39,243 nt of DNA from an uncultured Flavobacteriales bacterium (GTDB lineage: Bacteria > Bacteroidota > Bacteroidia > Flavobacteriales_D > Sanyastnellaceae). The translations under genes were made by a program, and so were the position numbers. The stretch is from contig CALLLH010000024.1 of NCBI GenBank assembly GCA_938082505.1, positions 77,983-117,225 of the forward strand, given 5' to 3'. Below, piece after piece: positions 23,758 to 31,914 of this stretch (positions are counted from its first letter, which is position 1; each line of letters begins with the position of its first letter). The notes beneath the pieces were generated by a model. It worked only from the letters and a program-made list of their open reading frames with translations. It searched no databases and was not told where the DNA came from.

Positions 23758-25800
23758 TCACAGTTGCCAATTGGCCACGGCACCTTCCAATGCAAAAAGT
23801 TCGTCCCGCAACCTCGCGGCCTCCATGAAGGCCAGTTCTTTGGCTGCCCGTTCCATCTCCTTGCGTGTCCTTGCCATCAGTTTCTCCATGGCTTTGTGGT
23901 CCTTGGATTGAATGTAAGCGGCCACGACGGGGTCTTCGAGGATGCCGACTCCGGAAGCGGCGGGTTCCGCGGCCATGGGAGATGGGCGCCCATCGACGAG
24001 CTCACTCTGTTCGAAGACGGTCTTCTTGGAGCGCTTGACTTGTTGAGGGACAATGCCGTGCTCCTGATTGTAGGCCGCTTGTTTCTCCCTTCGGCGGGAC
24101 GTTTCGTCGATGGTCTGCGCCATGGAGTCCGTGATCCTGTCGGCGTACATCAGGACCCGGCCGTTCACGTTTCGGGCCGCCCTGCCGGCCGTCTGGGTCA
24201 GGGAGCGGTTGGACCTCAGGAAGCCTTCCTTGTCCGCGTCCATGACCGCCACGAGTGAAACCTCGGGCAGGTCAAGGCCCTCACGCAGGAGGTTCACCCC
24301 CACGAGGACATCGATGACCCCTTCGCGCAGGTTCCGGATGATTTCGATGCGGTCGAGCGTCTTGACCTCGGAGTGGATGTACGAGCAGGAGATCCGCAAC
24401 CGGTCCAGATAGCGGGACAGTTCCTCTGCCATCCGCTTGGTGAGGGTGGTCACCAGCACCCGGTCCCCAGCCTCGATGGTCTTGCGGATCTCGCCGATGA
24501 GGTCGTCGACCTGGTTCTTGCAGGGGCGCACTTCAATCGGGGGATCCAACAGGCCTGTGGGGCGGATGAGCTGTTCGACCACCACCCCTTCGCTCTTCTC
24601 GAGTTCGAAGTCTGCTGGAGTGGCACTGACATAGATGATCTGGTGCAGCATGGACTCGAATTCATCGGCTTGCAGAGGGCGGTTGTCCAAGGCGGACGGC
24701 AGCCTGAATCCATGCTCCACGAGGGAGACTTTTCTCGACCGGTCCCCGCCGTACATCGCGCCGACCTGCGGCACCGTGACATGACTCTCATCGACCACGA
24801 GAAGAAAGTCATCCGAGAAGTAGTCGAGCAGGCAGAACGGCCGCTGTCCCGGCTCGCGGCGATCGAAATAGCGGCTGTAATTCTCGATGCCGCTGCAGAA
24901 CCCGAGCTCACGCATCATTTCGAGGTCGTGGGTAGTTCGCTCTTCGAGCCGCTTGCCTTCGATGAAGCGGCCCTGGTTGTTGAACCACTCCACCTGTTTC
25001 ACCATGTCCTGCTGGATTTCCCAGATGCACTGGTGCAAGGTGTCCTTGCCGGTGACGAAGAGGTTGGCCGGATAGATGCGCAAGGCATCGAACGCATGCA
25101 GTACCTGGCCGGTCTCGGGGTCGATGGTCTCGATCCGTTCGATTTCATTGCCCCAGAAATGAAGCCGGACCGCATGGTCCGCGTAGGCGAGGTAGACATC
25201 GACCACGTCGCCGGTCACGCGAAACGACCCGCGGCTGAACTCGCCCCGTGTCCGATGGTACAGGCTTTCGACCAACCGGTGCAGGAGGGCATTCCGGCTG
25301 ATGACCAGCCCGGCCTTGACCTCGATGACGCTTTTGTGGAATTCCACCGGGTTTCCAATGCCGTAGATGCAGCTGATGGATGCAACAACGATGACATCGC
25401 GGCGACCGCTCAGCAAAGCCGAGGTGGCGGACAAACGGAGCTTCTCGATCTCCTCGTTGATGGCCAGGTCCTTTTCGATGAAAGTTCCGCTCGAGGGGAT
25501 GTAGGCCTCCGGCTGGTAATAGTCGTAGTAGCTGACGAAGTACTCGACGAGGTTGTCGGGGAAGAACTCCTTGAACTCGCTGTAGAGCTGTGAAGCCAGC
25601 GTTTTGTTGTGGCTGAGTACCAGGGTCGGCCGCTGGGTGCGTTCGATGACGTTGGCGATGGAAAAGGTCTTGCCCGATCCCGTTACGCCGAGCAGGGTCT
25701 GGTGGCGAATGCCCGAATCCAGACCCTCCACAAGCTGGCGGATGGCTTCTGGTTGGTCTCCCTTGGGACTGAAATCACTGTGGAGTTTGAATCCGCTCAT
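23758..25800 (-). CDS. uvrB: Excinuclease ABC subunit B
   Basis: UvrB is the damage-verifying helicase-like subunit of nucleotide excision repair. The 680-residue protein has Walker A GVTGSGKT (38-45), the damage-probing beta-hairpin beginning YYDYYQPEAY (91-100), motif II VVDESHV, helicase motifs LREGLDLPEVSLVAVMDADKEG and TAGRAARNVNG, and the C-terminal UVR motif (ARTRKEMERAAKELAFMEAA) that contacts UvrC. ATG 25800 (MSGFKLHSDF) is the family start; a GTG 9 bases upstream is less likely. It follows the rplI terminator and has about 64 bases before the protease gene. Confidence 0.97.
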   Translation of the reverse strand: MSGFKLHSDFSPKGDQPEAIRQLVEGLDSGIRHQTLLGVTGSGKTFSIANVIERTQRPTLVLSHNKTLASQLYSEFKEFFPDNLVEYFVSYYDYYQPEAYIPSSGTFIEKDLAINEEIEKLRLSATSALLSGRRDVIVVASISCIYGIGNPVEFHKSVIEVKAGLVISRNALLHRLVESLYHRTRGEFSRGSFRVTGDVVDVYLAYADHAVRLHFWGNEIERIETIDPETGQVLHAFDALRIYPANLFVTGKDTLHQCIWEIQQDMVKQVEWFNNQGRFIEGKRLEERTTHDLEMMRELGFCSGIENYSRYFDRREPGQRPFCLLDYFSDDFLLVVDESHVTVPQVGAMYGGDRSRKVSLVEHGFRLPSALDNRPLQADEFESMLHQIIYVSATPADFELEKSEGVVVEQLIRPTGLLDPPIEVRPCKNQVDDLIGEIRKTIEAGDRVLVTTLTKRMAEELSRYLDRLRISCSYIHSEVKTLDRIEIIRNLREGVIDVLVGVNLLREGLDLPEVSLVAVMDADKEGFLRSNRSLTQTAGRAARNVNGRVLMYADRITDSMAQTIDETSRRREKQAAYNQEHGIVPQQVKRSKKTVFEQSELVDGRPSPMAAEPAASGVGILEDPVVAAYIQSKDHKAMEKLMARTRKEMERAAKELAFMEAARLRDELFALEGAVANWQL

Positions 25801-25811
25801 CGTGGACACAA

Positions 25812-25836
25812 AAAAAGGGGGCCGAGCCCCCTTTTT
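25812..25836 (-). terminator. Rho-independent terminator of the rpsF-rpsR-rplI operon
   Basis: AAAAAGGGGGC…GCCCCCTTTTT forms an 11-bp stem with a CGA loop, and a T-run follows on the minus strand. It sits between rplI and uvrB, reading in the ribosomal operon direction. Confidence 0.85.
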
Positions 25837-25844
25837 CCTATTCT

Positions 25845-25860
25845 GGTCCCGGAAGGGACC
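25845..25860. other. Perfect GGTCCC/GGGACC hairpin
   Basis: GGTCCC-GGAA-GGGACC is a perfect 6-bp stem with a four-base loop, just after the rplI stop and before the terminator. It may stabilise the 3' end of the ribosomal mRNA or add to termination. Confidence 0.5.
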
Positions 25861-25870
25861 GGAATCAATG

Positions 25871-26317
25871 TCATTCAGCCACCACTTCGAAGCTGAGCTC
25901 GACGATCACATCCTTGTGCAGCTTGACCTTGGCGGTGTAGTTGCCGAGGTCGCGGATGGCCTCCGTTCCGAGGTCGATGCTCTTCCGGTCCACTTTCTGC
26001 CCTGCGGCTTCGAGTGCTTCAGCCAATTGGATGTTGTTGACTGAACCGAAAATCTTGCCGCTTTCGCCGGCCTTGGCGCCGATTTTGATGGAAAGACCCG
26101 CAATCTTCTCTCCGATGGCCTTGGCATCGTCCAACGCCTTGACGGCTTTGTGCGATTGCTGGCGAATCGTTTCTGCGACCATTTTACGGGCGCTTTCCGT
26201 GGCTGCCATGGCAAACCCTTGAGGAATCAAGTAGTTGCGGGCGTAACCATTCTTGACGTTGACGATATCGTTCTTCGAACCGAGGCGGTCGACGTCCTGC
26301 TTTAGAATCACATCCAT
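25871..26317 (-). CDS. rplI: 50S ribosomal protein L9
   Basis: A 148-residue L9 with the N-terminal rRNA-binding domain (MDVILKQDVDRLGSKNDIVNVKNGYARNYLIPQG…, signature GYARNYLIPQG at about 24-34), the long connecting helix (about 42-75) and the C-terminal domain (GSVNNIQLAEAL onward). Length normal. Last gene of the rpsF-rpsR-rplI operon, 20 bases after rpsR. Confidence 0.97.
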   Translation of the reverse strand: MDVILKQDVDRLGSKNDIVNVKNGYARNYLIPQGFAMAATESARKMVAETIRQQSHKAVKALDDAKAIGEKIAGLSIKIGAKAGESGKIFGSVNNIQLAEALEAAGQKVDRKSIDLGTEAIRDLGNYTAKVKLHKDVIVELSFEVVAE

Positions 26318-26337
26318 TTCGCGTGGGGTTGTACTGC

Positions 26338-26604
26338 TCAGTGCAGTTGGTCAGCGAGGTAAGGAAGCAGCGCGAGGTGGCGGGCCTTCTTGATGGCCTT
26401 GCCGACACGGCGCTGGTACTTGAGGCTGGTACCGGTCAGGCGGCGGGGCAGAATCTTGCCCTGCTCATTGACCAGCATCAGCAGAAAATCGGGGTCCTTG
26501 TAGTCGATGTACTTGAAGCCCTTTTCGCGGAAACGGCAGTACCGCTCGCTCTTCGTGTCGATGGCGATCGGGTTCAGGTAACGGACGTTCTTGTTGTCGG
26601 CCAT
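26338..26604 (-). CDS. rpsR: 30S ribosomal protein S18
   Basis: An 88-residue S18, which pairs with S6 on the platform of the small subunit. The diagnostic IDYKDPDFLLMLVNEQGKI and PRRLTGTSLKYQRRVGKAIKKARHLALLPY stretches are present. It lies between rpsF (20 bases upstream) and rplI (20 bases downstream) in the conserved ribosomal order. Confidence 0.97.
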   Translation of the reverse strand: MADNKNVRYLNPIAIDTKSERYCRFREKGFKYIDYKDPDFLLMLVNEQGKILPRRLTGTSLKYQRRVGKAIKKARHLALLPYLADQLH

Positions 26605-26624
26605 GATCGTTGAATCTGGGTCGT

Positions 26625-27011
26625 TCAGGCTTTGGTCTCAGCGCCGGCAGCAGTTTGCTTCGGCTTCTCGCGGCGGTCGGTCTCACGGTCGCGACGGCTC
26701 TCCGCATACTCGACGTGAAACTTGTCCATTCGGGTGGTCAGGAACCGGATCACGCGCTCGTCGCGGCGGAATTCAGTTTCGTAGGGGAGGATGACCGAAG
26801 CGTCGGCTTCGAATTCCATGAGGTAATAGAAGCCAGTGGACTTCTTCTGGATCGGATAAGCCAATTTGCGCATCCCCCAATTTTCCTGGTGGGTGATGTT
26901 GGCTCCCTTGTCAGTCAGGAGATCCTTGAACTTCTTGATCACGTCCTTGGTCTGCTCGTCAGAGAGGACTGGAGTGATGATGAAGACGGTTTCGTATCGA
27001 TTCCGGGTCAT
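26625..27011 (-). CDS. rpsF: 30S ribosomal protein S6
   Basis: A 128-residue S6. The ferredoxin-like fold is seen in [15 protein letters not shown], the [26 protein letters not shown] segment that contacts S18, and the [17 protein letters not shown] strand. A charged tail (about 105-128, with [13 protein letters not shown]) follows. First gene of the operon, behind an exact -7 element. Confidence 0.97.
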   Translation of the reverse strand: MTRNRYETVFIITPVLSDEQTKDVIKKFKDLLTDKGANITHQENWGMRKLAYPIQKKSTGFYYLMEFEADASVILPYETEFRRDERVIRFLTTRMDKFHVEYAESRRDRETDRREKPKQTAAGAETKA

Positions 27012-27033
27012 ATGCTTGGCGCAAAAGGGGGCG

Positions 27034-27041
27034 CAAATCTA
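27034..27041 (-). promoter_or_regulatory. Bacteroidota promoter for rpsF-rpsR-rplI
   Basis: Minus-strand TAGATTTG matches TAnnTTTG exactly, 22 bases before the rpsF ATG; TTGC at 27064-27061 lies 19 bases upstream as the -33 element. Confidence 0.65.
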
Positions 27042-27159
27042 CGCGAAATGCCGTGGTATCGCAATAGGGCGCCGGAGGATTCTTCAAGTCGTGCCCGACA
27101 AACACAAAATGTGGGGCTCCTGTGCAAAATTGAGAAAGCGGGATTCGCCTTACAATGCC

Positions 27160-27167
27160 CACCTTTG
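27160..27167 (+). promoter_or_regulatory. Possible -7 promoter element for dnaX
   Basis: CACCTTTG is one base off TAnnTTTG and ends 4 bases before the dnaX ATG, which would make the mRNA leaderless. Part of the 160-base divergent rpsF-dnaX gap. Confidence 0.35.
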
Positions 27168-27171
27168 AGGC

Positions 27172-28257
27172 ATGGCTGAAGGCAACACCTTCCTTGTTTC
27201 GGCGCGAAAATACCGCCCGACCACATGGGAAACCGTGGTGGGGCAGCAGAGCATTACGGATACGCTGCGCCACAGCATTGCCTCAGGGCAGATTGCGCAG
27301 GCTTATCTGTTCTGTGGTCCCCGGGGCGTGGGCAAAACCACGTGTGCCCGGATCTTCGCCAACGCCATCAACGGGTTCACGGCGGAGCAGGCGGAGAGGA
27401 GCTTCAACGTCTTCGAACTGGATGCGGCTTCCAACAATGGCGTGGAGAACATCCGGAGCATCATCGACCAGGTGCGCATTCCACCGCAGGATGGAGACTA
27501 CAAGGTCTACGTCATCGACGAGGTGCACATGCTGTCAAAGGATGCGTTCAACGCCTTCCTCAAGACGCTGGAGGAACCGCCCAAGCATGCTGTTTTCATT
27601 CTGGCCACCACGGAGAAGCACAAGATCCTGCCGACGATCCTGTCCCGTTGCCAGATTTACGACTTCCGCCGGATCACCACCAGGGACATCGCGGAGCACC
27701 TCGCCTTCGTCGCCGGAAAGGAGGGGGTGCATGCCGAGGCGGAAGCTTTGAATGTCATCGCCCAAAGGGCGGATGGCGCGATGCGGGACGCGCTGAGCAT
27801 TTTCGACCAGATGGTCGCTTCCAGTGCGGAAGGGGTCACGTATGAAGCGGTCACCCGGCACCTGAACGTGTTGGGTCATGACGTCTACTTCTCGATTGTG
27901 GATGCGGCATTGACAGGACGCATCGGTGACATGCTGCTCCAATTGGAGGAAGTCGTGGCGGCGGGATTCGATGCCCATCACTTTGTCACGGGGCTTGGAC
28001 AGCACTTGCGCAACCTGATGGTCTGCAAGGACGAATCGACCTTGGCGCTCATGGAAGCAGGAGAATCGGTCGTGGACCGATTCGGCGACCAAGCCAAACG
28101 CTGCGGTCTGCACTTCCTCGTCGCGGCCATCGGCCATTCGAATGAGGCCGACCAACAATACAGGCTGTCCCGACATCCGAGGCTGCTCGTCGAATTGATG
28201 CTGATGCGCATCGGCTCCCTCGAAGCGGTCAGCGCAGAGGGGGCAAAAAAAAAATGA
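27172..28257 (+). CDS. dnaX: DNA polymerase III subunit gamma (and tau N-terminal part)
   Basis: The clamp-loader ATPase of the replisome. This 361-residue frame has the AAA+ domains: FCGPRGVGKTTCARIF (Walker A, about 49-56), DEVHML (116-121), ATTEKHKILPTILSRC (sensor 1 and the SRC arginine-finger region), GAMRDALSIFDQM (sensor 2 region), and domain III to the end. The zinc-binding cysteine cluster that usually follows Walker A is absent: INGFTAEQAERSFNVFELDAASNN is shorter and Cys-free, which I recall for other Flavobacteria. The frame ends GAKKK-stop in a run of ten A residues; the tau continuation is open in the +1 frame. Either slippage makes both gamma and tau, or the A-run length is wrong in the assembly. 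Confidence 0.93.
   Translation: MAEGNTFLVSARKYRPTTWETVVGQQSITDTLRHSIASGQIAQAYLFCGPRGVGKTTCARIFANAINGFTAEQAERSFNVFELDAASNNGVENIRSIIDQVRIPPQDGDYKVYVIDEVHMLSKDAFNAFLKTLEEPPKHAVFILATTEKHKILPTILSRCQIYDFRRITTRDIAEHLAFVAGKEGVHAEAEALNVIAQRADGAMRDALSIFDQMVASSAEGVTYEAVTRHLNVLGHDVYFSIVDAALTGRIGDMLLQLEEVVAAGFDAHHFVTGLGQHLRNLMVCKDESTLALMEAGESVVDRFGDQAKRCGLHFLVAAIGHSNEADQQYRLSRHPRLLVELMLMRIGSLEAVSAEGAKKK
28245..28254 (+). other. A10 slippery run at the gamma/tau junction of dnaX
   Basis: Ten consecutive A residues lie directly before the TGA of the gamma frame. Loss of one A (or gain of two) in the transcript gives GCA AAA AAA AAT GAG CTG and continues into the downstream frame. A -1 ribosomal shift would instead hit a stop after Met-Ser, so transcriptional slippage or an assembly error fits better than E. 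coli-type -1 frameshifting. Confidence 0.7.
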
Positions 28258-29056
28258 GCTGATTCCGATTTCGGGTTGGGACGTTCCCCTCGACGGGGAA
28301 GGCACCATCGTTTCTGTGAACCGCGCGCGGTCACCAGAAGCGTCCAAGGCCGAGGAGCAACCTGCATCTTCTGGGCAAGCGGCTGTTTCCTCGGAGTCCG
28401 GCTCGGATGCAGGGCCGGAAGAATCCCTGGAAAGGGGCGGGGAATTGGTGCGCCCACCGGTGTCCGTGCCGGCCGCTGCAGGACCGGAACCGGAGGGAGA
28501 AAAGCCCCAGGCAGTCCATGAGGAGCTGGACGCCGATTTGGCGGCCACCTTGGGCAGGCCGAAGCAGACGGCGGTGCCCACAGGGAAATTGGGGTCGCTG
28601 CTTTCTGGGAAAAGCATGTTCGCAACGCAGATGGAGGACAAGACCTCCTCCGAAGTGGGCGAGCTGGACCTTGAGCACACCACCACATTGAAATCGGCCT
28701 ACGATGAATCCAAGGTGAGGCTGGCCTGGGACGCGTTGGTGGAGGAAATGCGCAAACGGAACAAAATGGGGCTGGCAGCCACACTCGCCACCGGCGACTT
28801 GCATTTCGAAGACCCCTTGCTCAAACTCAAGGTGGCCAATCAGGTGCAATTCGATGAGTTGAAGGAGAACGCCACAGAGCTGTTGCACTTCATCAGGGTC
28901 ACGGTGGGCAACGGTGCGATTGCATTCGAGGTGGAGGTGGCGGAGGAAGCTCCTGCCGCGGAATTCCTGACTGCCAAGGATCGATACCTGCGTTGGGCGG
29001 AGCAGAAACCGGAATTGGAAACCATGCGCAAGCGGCTCGACCTCGATTTAGGTTGA
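28253..29056 (+). CDS. dnaX: DNA polymerase III tau C-terminal extension
   Basis: Open from the A-run in the +1 frame relative to gamma and reading NELIPISGWDVPLDGEG, then a Pro/Ala/Glu-rich linker (about 28330-28560) and a folded C-terminal domain (SAYDESKVRLAWDALVEEMRKRN, LAATLATGDLHFEDPLLKLKV, YLRWAEQKPELETMRKRLDL), as in the tau tails of Bacteroidota DnaX. There is no start codon with family support near the frame start; GTG 28316 would remove the junction. Joined to gamma with one A deleted, the product is 627 residues, a usual DnaX length. Tau tethers the polymerase to the clamp loader and helicase. Confidence 0.85.
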   Translation, partial: NELIPISGWDVPLDGEGTIVSVNRARSPEASKAEEQPASSGQAAVSSESGSDAGPEESLERGGELVRPPVSVPAAAGPEPEGEKPQAVHEELDADLAATLGRPKQTAVPTGKLGSLLSGKSMFATQMEDKTSSEVGELDLEHTTTLKSAYDESKVRLAWDALVEEMRKRNKMGLAATLATGDLHFEDPLLKLKVANQVQFDELKENATELLHFIRVTVGNGAIAFEVEVAEEAPAAEFLTAKDRYLRWAEQKPELETMRKRLDLDLG

Positions 29057-29139
29057 GGGGCATTGAACCTCCATTCGTGGTGGGGTGTTCCACCCACGTG
29101 TTGTCAATCTCCTTCCTCTTGTCTGTTGCTCGGAACCAC

Positions 29140-31551
29140 GTGAAAGCATCGCGAAGGTCCATTTCGATGCTCGGTTTGCTGCTGCTCTGTGGGGTCGTCC
29201 AGGCCCAAACGGCCAGTGTGCGTGGTGTGGTCGCGGATGAGGTCACAGGGATGCCGCTGCCTTTCGTTTCGGTGGTGGTGCAGGGCACGGCCACGGGCGT
29301 GTCGACCGACCTCGATGGGGCATTCGAGCTCACGGGGTTGGCACCTGGTCTTGTCAACCTGGCCTTCAGTTCCATCGGGTACCAGTCTACCACCCGGCTG
29401 GAGATTGAGATTACCCCTGCACGGTCGGCGTTCATCAATGTGGACATGGCGCCCCTCTCCGTGGCCATGGAGGCAGCGGAAGTCGAAGCGACAACGGCCC
29501 GTGGAGAGGAGGAGGCCCCGGTGTCGCTGAGACGGATCGGGACCAATGAGATCAAACGGAATCCGGGAGGAGGTCGGGACATCTCCAAAGCCATCCGCAG
29601 TCTTCCCGGAGTGGCGGCCATTCCAAGCTTCAGGAATGATATCGTGATCCGGGGAGGAGCGCCCAATGAGAACCGGTTCTACATCGATGGGATCGAAATC
29701 CCGAACATCAATCACTTTGCCACGCAGGGAGCGAGCGGAGGTCCGGTGGGCATGATCAACGTAGACCTGGTTGAGGAAGTGGAATTTTATTCCGGAGCCT
29801 TCCCGGCCACAAGGGGCAACGCGCTGTCAAGCGTCATGGAATTCGGTTTCAAGACGGCGCGGACGGATGAATGGACTTCGAACGCCGTGGTGGGCACAAG
29901 TGACCTGGGATTGACCTTCGAAGGCCCCACAGGTGAAAACAGCTCGCTCATCCTGAGCGCAAGGCGCAGTTATCTGCAATTCCTGTTTGAAGTGTTGGGG
30001 CTGCCGTTCCTACCTGTTTATAATGACATCCAGTTCAAATGGGTCCACCAGCCGTCCCCCAATGAAAGGCTGACCGTACTCGGCATCGGGGCGTATGACG
30101 ATTTCCAGCTCAACCTCTCGGCTGCCGATGACACGTCGGCTGAGGATTATCTGGACCAGGTGGCGATCCTGGATGCCCTTCAGGTCAACAAGCAGTGGAA
30201 CTACACCGTTGGCGCGACGTATGACCGCTTCACCGAGGATGGGCGTTGGACATGGGTAGCGAGCCGCAACATGCTGAGCAACCGGGCCTACAAGCATCTT
30301 GACAACGACGAGGCGCTGCCGCTCACCCTCGATTACCTCTCGCAGGAGATGGAGAACAAGCTTCGAATGGAGCGCAGGAGATACGGCGCAGAGGGGTTCA
30401 AGGTCACGTGGGGAGGCCAATATGAGTTCGCGCGTTTCAACAACCGCACGTTCAGCGAGCGATACCTTTTTCTGCAGGACACGCTCATCGAGGTTGATTT
30501 CGAGAGCGCATTCGACCTGCACAAATACGGAGCCTTCATCCAGGCCTCCAAGCCGATGGCGGATGGAAGGATGACCCTGAGTGGCGGGCTCAGGGTGGAC
30601 GGCAATGAGGTCAATGAGGCCATGGCCAATCCCCTGCGGCAGCTGAGCCCGAGGGTGGCGTTCCGATGGAACCTGGCGCCCCGATTGAGCTTGAACGCCA
30701 ATGTGGGACGCTATTTCCAGTTGCCCAGTTACCTCATTCTCGGTTTCGAGGAGCAGGGACAACGCGTCAATCGGGAAGGCGCGCGCTACCAGCGTTGCGA
30801 CCAGGCTGTCCTCGGTCTTCGCTATGATTGGCCGGAGCGGAACACCACCCTCGGTCTGGAAGGGTTCATGAAAGGCTACGACCAAGCGCCCATCAGCGTG
30901 GAAACAGGCATAGCGCTGGCGAATCTCGGCGCCGATTTCGGAGTGGTGGGCAACGAAGCTGTACGCTTTGATGGCAAGGGCAGGGCCCGGGGAGTGGAAT
31001 TCCTGGCGCAGCGCAAACTGTACAAAGGGGTGTATGGTCTGCTCGCCTACACTTATGTCAGGAGTGAATACAGCTTCCTCGAGGGATACGCTCCCAGCGC
31101 CTGGGACAGCCGGCACATCGTGTCGCTGACAGGGGGCGCGAAGTTGAAGCGGGATTGGGAGGTCGGTGTGCGTTGGTTGTACAGCGGAGGGCTCCCTTAC
31201 ACACCGTACGACCTCGATGTCAGCCTGGATCGGGTGTACTGGGACAGCAACAGTGTCCCCCAACTGGATTATGCCCAATTGAATGCCATGCGGAATGCCT
31301 CCTTCAGTCAATTGGACCTTCGCATCGACAAGAAGTGGTTCTTCGATCGTTGGAGCCTCGACGTATTCATGGATGTGCAGAATTTGCTCAGTCAGGTCCC
31401 CGATGCTCCTCCGGCTTTGGACGTCGTGCGTGATCTCAATACTGGAGCTCCTGTTCCGGACGCAGCCAATCCATCACGCTATCAGGCGCGTTATATACCG
31501 CTGAGTTCAGGAACGGTGATTCCGGCAATCGGGTTGATTGTCGAACTTTGA
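29140..31551 (+). CDS. TonB-dependent outer-membrane receptor
   Basis: An 803-residue outer-membrane transporter driven by TonB. A signal peptide (n-region KASRRSIS, core MLGLLLLCGVV, cut after QAQ) is best served by GTG 29140; ATG 29167 is the alternative but leaves no basic n-region. A carboxypeptidase-like regulatory domain follows at about 24-105 (VRGVVADEVTGMPLPFVSVVV, DLDGAFELTGL, IGYQST), then the plug (about 120-235, RDISKAIRSLPGVAAI, DIVIRGGAPNENRFYIDGIEIPN split by NHF, VEFYSGAFPATRGN), then a beta-barrel to the terminal LIVEL. It is not of the SusC type and no SusD partner is present. The substrate is unknown. S4-domain gene follows after 3 bases. Confidence 0.92.
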   Translation: MKASRRSISMLGLLLLCGVVQAQTASVRGVVADEVTGMPLPFVSVVVQGTATGVSTDLDGAFELTGLAPGLVNLAFSSIGYQSTTRLEIEITPARSAFINVDMAPLSVAMEAAEVEATTARGEEEAPVSLRRIGTNEIKRNPGGGRDISKAIRSLPGVAAIPSFRNDIVIRGGAPNENRFYIDGIEIPNINHFATQGASGGPVGMINVDLVEEVEFYSGAFPATRGNALSSVMEFGFKTARTDEWTSNAVVGTSDLGLTFEGPTGENSSLILSARRSYLQFLFEVLGLPFLPVYNDIQFKWVHQPSPNERLTVLGIGAYDDFQLNLSAADDTSAEDYLDQVAILDALQVNKQWNYTVGATYDRFTEDGRWTWVASRNMLSNRAYKHLDNDEALPLTLDYLSQEMENKLRMERRRYGAEGFKVTWGGQYEFARFNNRTFSERYLFLQDTLIEVDFESAFDLHKYGAFIQASKPMADGRMTLSGGLRVDGNEVNEAMANPLRQLSPRVAFRWNLAPRLSLNANVGRYFQLPSYLILGFEEQGQRVNREGARYQRCDQAVLGLRYDWPERNTTLGLEGFMKGYDQAPISVETGIALANLGADFGVVGNEAVRFDGKGRARGVEFLAQRKLYKGVYGLLAYTYVRSEYSFLEGYAPSAWDSRHIVSLTGGAKLKRDWEVGVRWLYSGGLPYTPYDLDVSLDRVYWDSNSVPQLDYAQLNAMRNASFSQLDLRIDKKWFFDRWSLDVFMDVQNLLSQVPDAPPALDVVRDLNTGAPVPDAANPSRYQARYIPLSSGTVIPAIGLIVEL

Positions 31552-31554
31552 TGC

Positions 31555-31914
31555 ATGCGCATCGATAAGTTCCTGTGGGCTGTTCGGGTGTTCAAGACCC
31601 GCTCCATGTCGACCGACAGGATCAGGGATGGTAAAGTGGAGGTGGAGGGCAGCCCCGTCAAGCCGAGCAGGGAAGTCAGAATGGGAGAGGAGATCACCGT
31701 TCGGCAAGGACCAGTATGGTTCTCTTATCGTGTCAAGGACCTCCCAAAGGCGCGGGTGGGGCCAAAGCTCGTCGATGATTATATTGCCGATACAACGCCG
31801 GAAGAAGAGCGGGAAAAAGCGGCCATGATTAGGCAGTCACGCATCAATAACACTTTTCCTCAAGGAAGGCCGACGAAGAAGACGCGGCGGGATTGGAACA
31901 AATTCATCGGTTGA
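31555..31914 (+). CDS. S4-domain RNA-binding protein (Hsp15/HslR-like)
   Basis: A 119-residue protein with an N-terminal S4 domain (about 1-60): MRIDKFLWAVRVFKTRS, then GKVEVEGSPVKPSREVRMGEEITV. A lysine/arginine-rich tail ends GRPTKKTRRDWNKFIG, the GRPTKKDRR-type ending common to Bacteroidota homologues. E. coli Hsp15 binds nascent-chain-carrying 50S subunits; a ribosome-rescue role is possible here but not shown. It begins 3 bases after the receptor stop and shares one base with the next gene. Confidence 0.93.
   Translation: MRIDKFLWAVRVFKTRSMSTDRIRDGKVEVEGSPVKPSREVRMGEEITVRQGPVWFSYRVKDLPKARVGPKLVDDYIADTTPEEEREKAAMIRQSRINNTFPQGRPTKKTRRDWNKFIG

Noticed and set aside
24373-25593. 406-codon plus-strand open frame
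   Set aside because: Antisense of uvrB, which is complete and canonical.
27535-28686. 383-codon minus-strand open frame across the dnaX break
   Set aside because: Opposite the conserved AAA+ and tau regions, with Ser/Pro-rich low-complexity product; it does not explain the frame break.
29070-29100. GTGGTGGGG…CCACCCAC hairpin after dnaX as a terminator
   Set aside because: The arms match imperfectly and no T-run follows; not strong enough to annotate.
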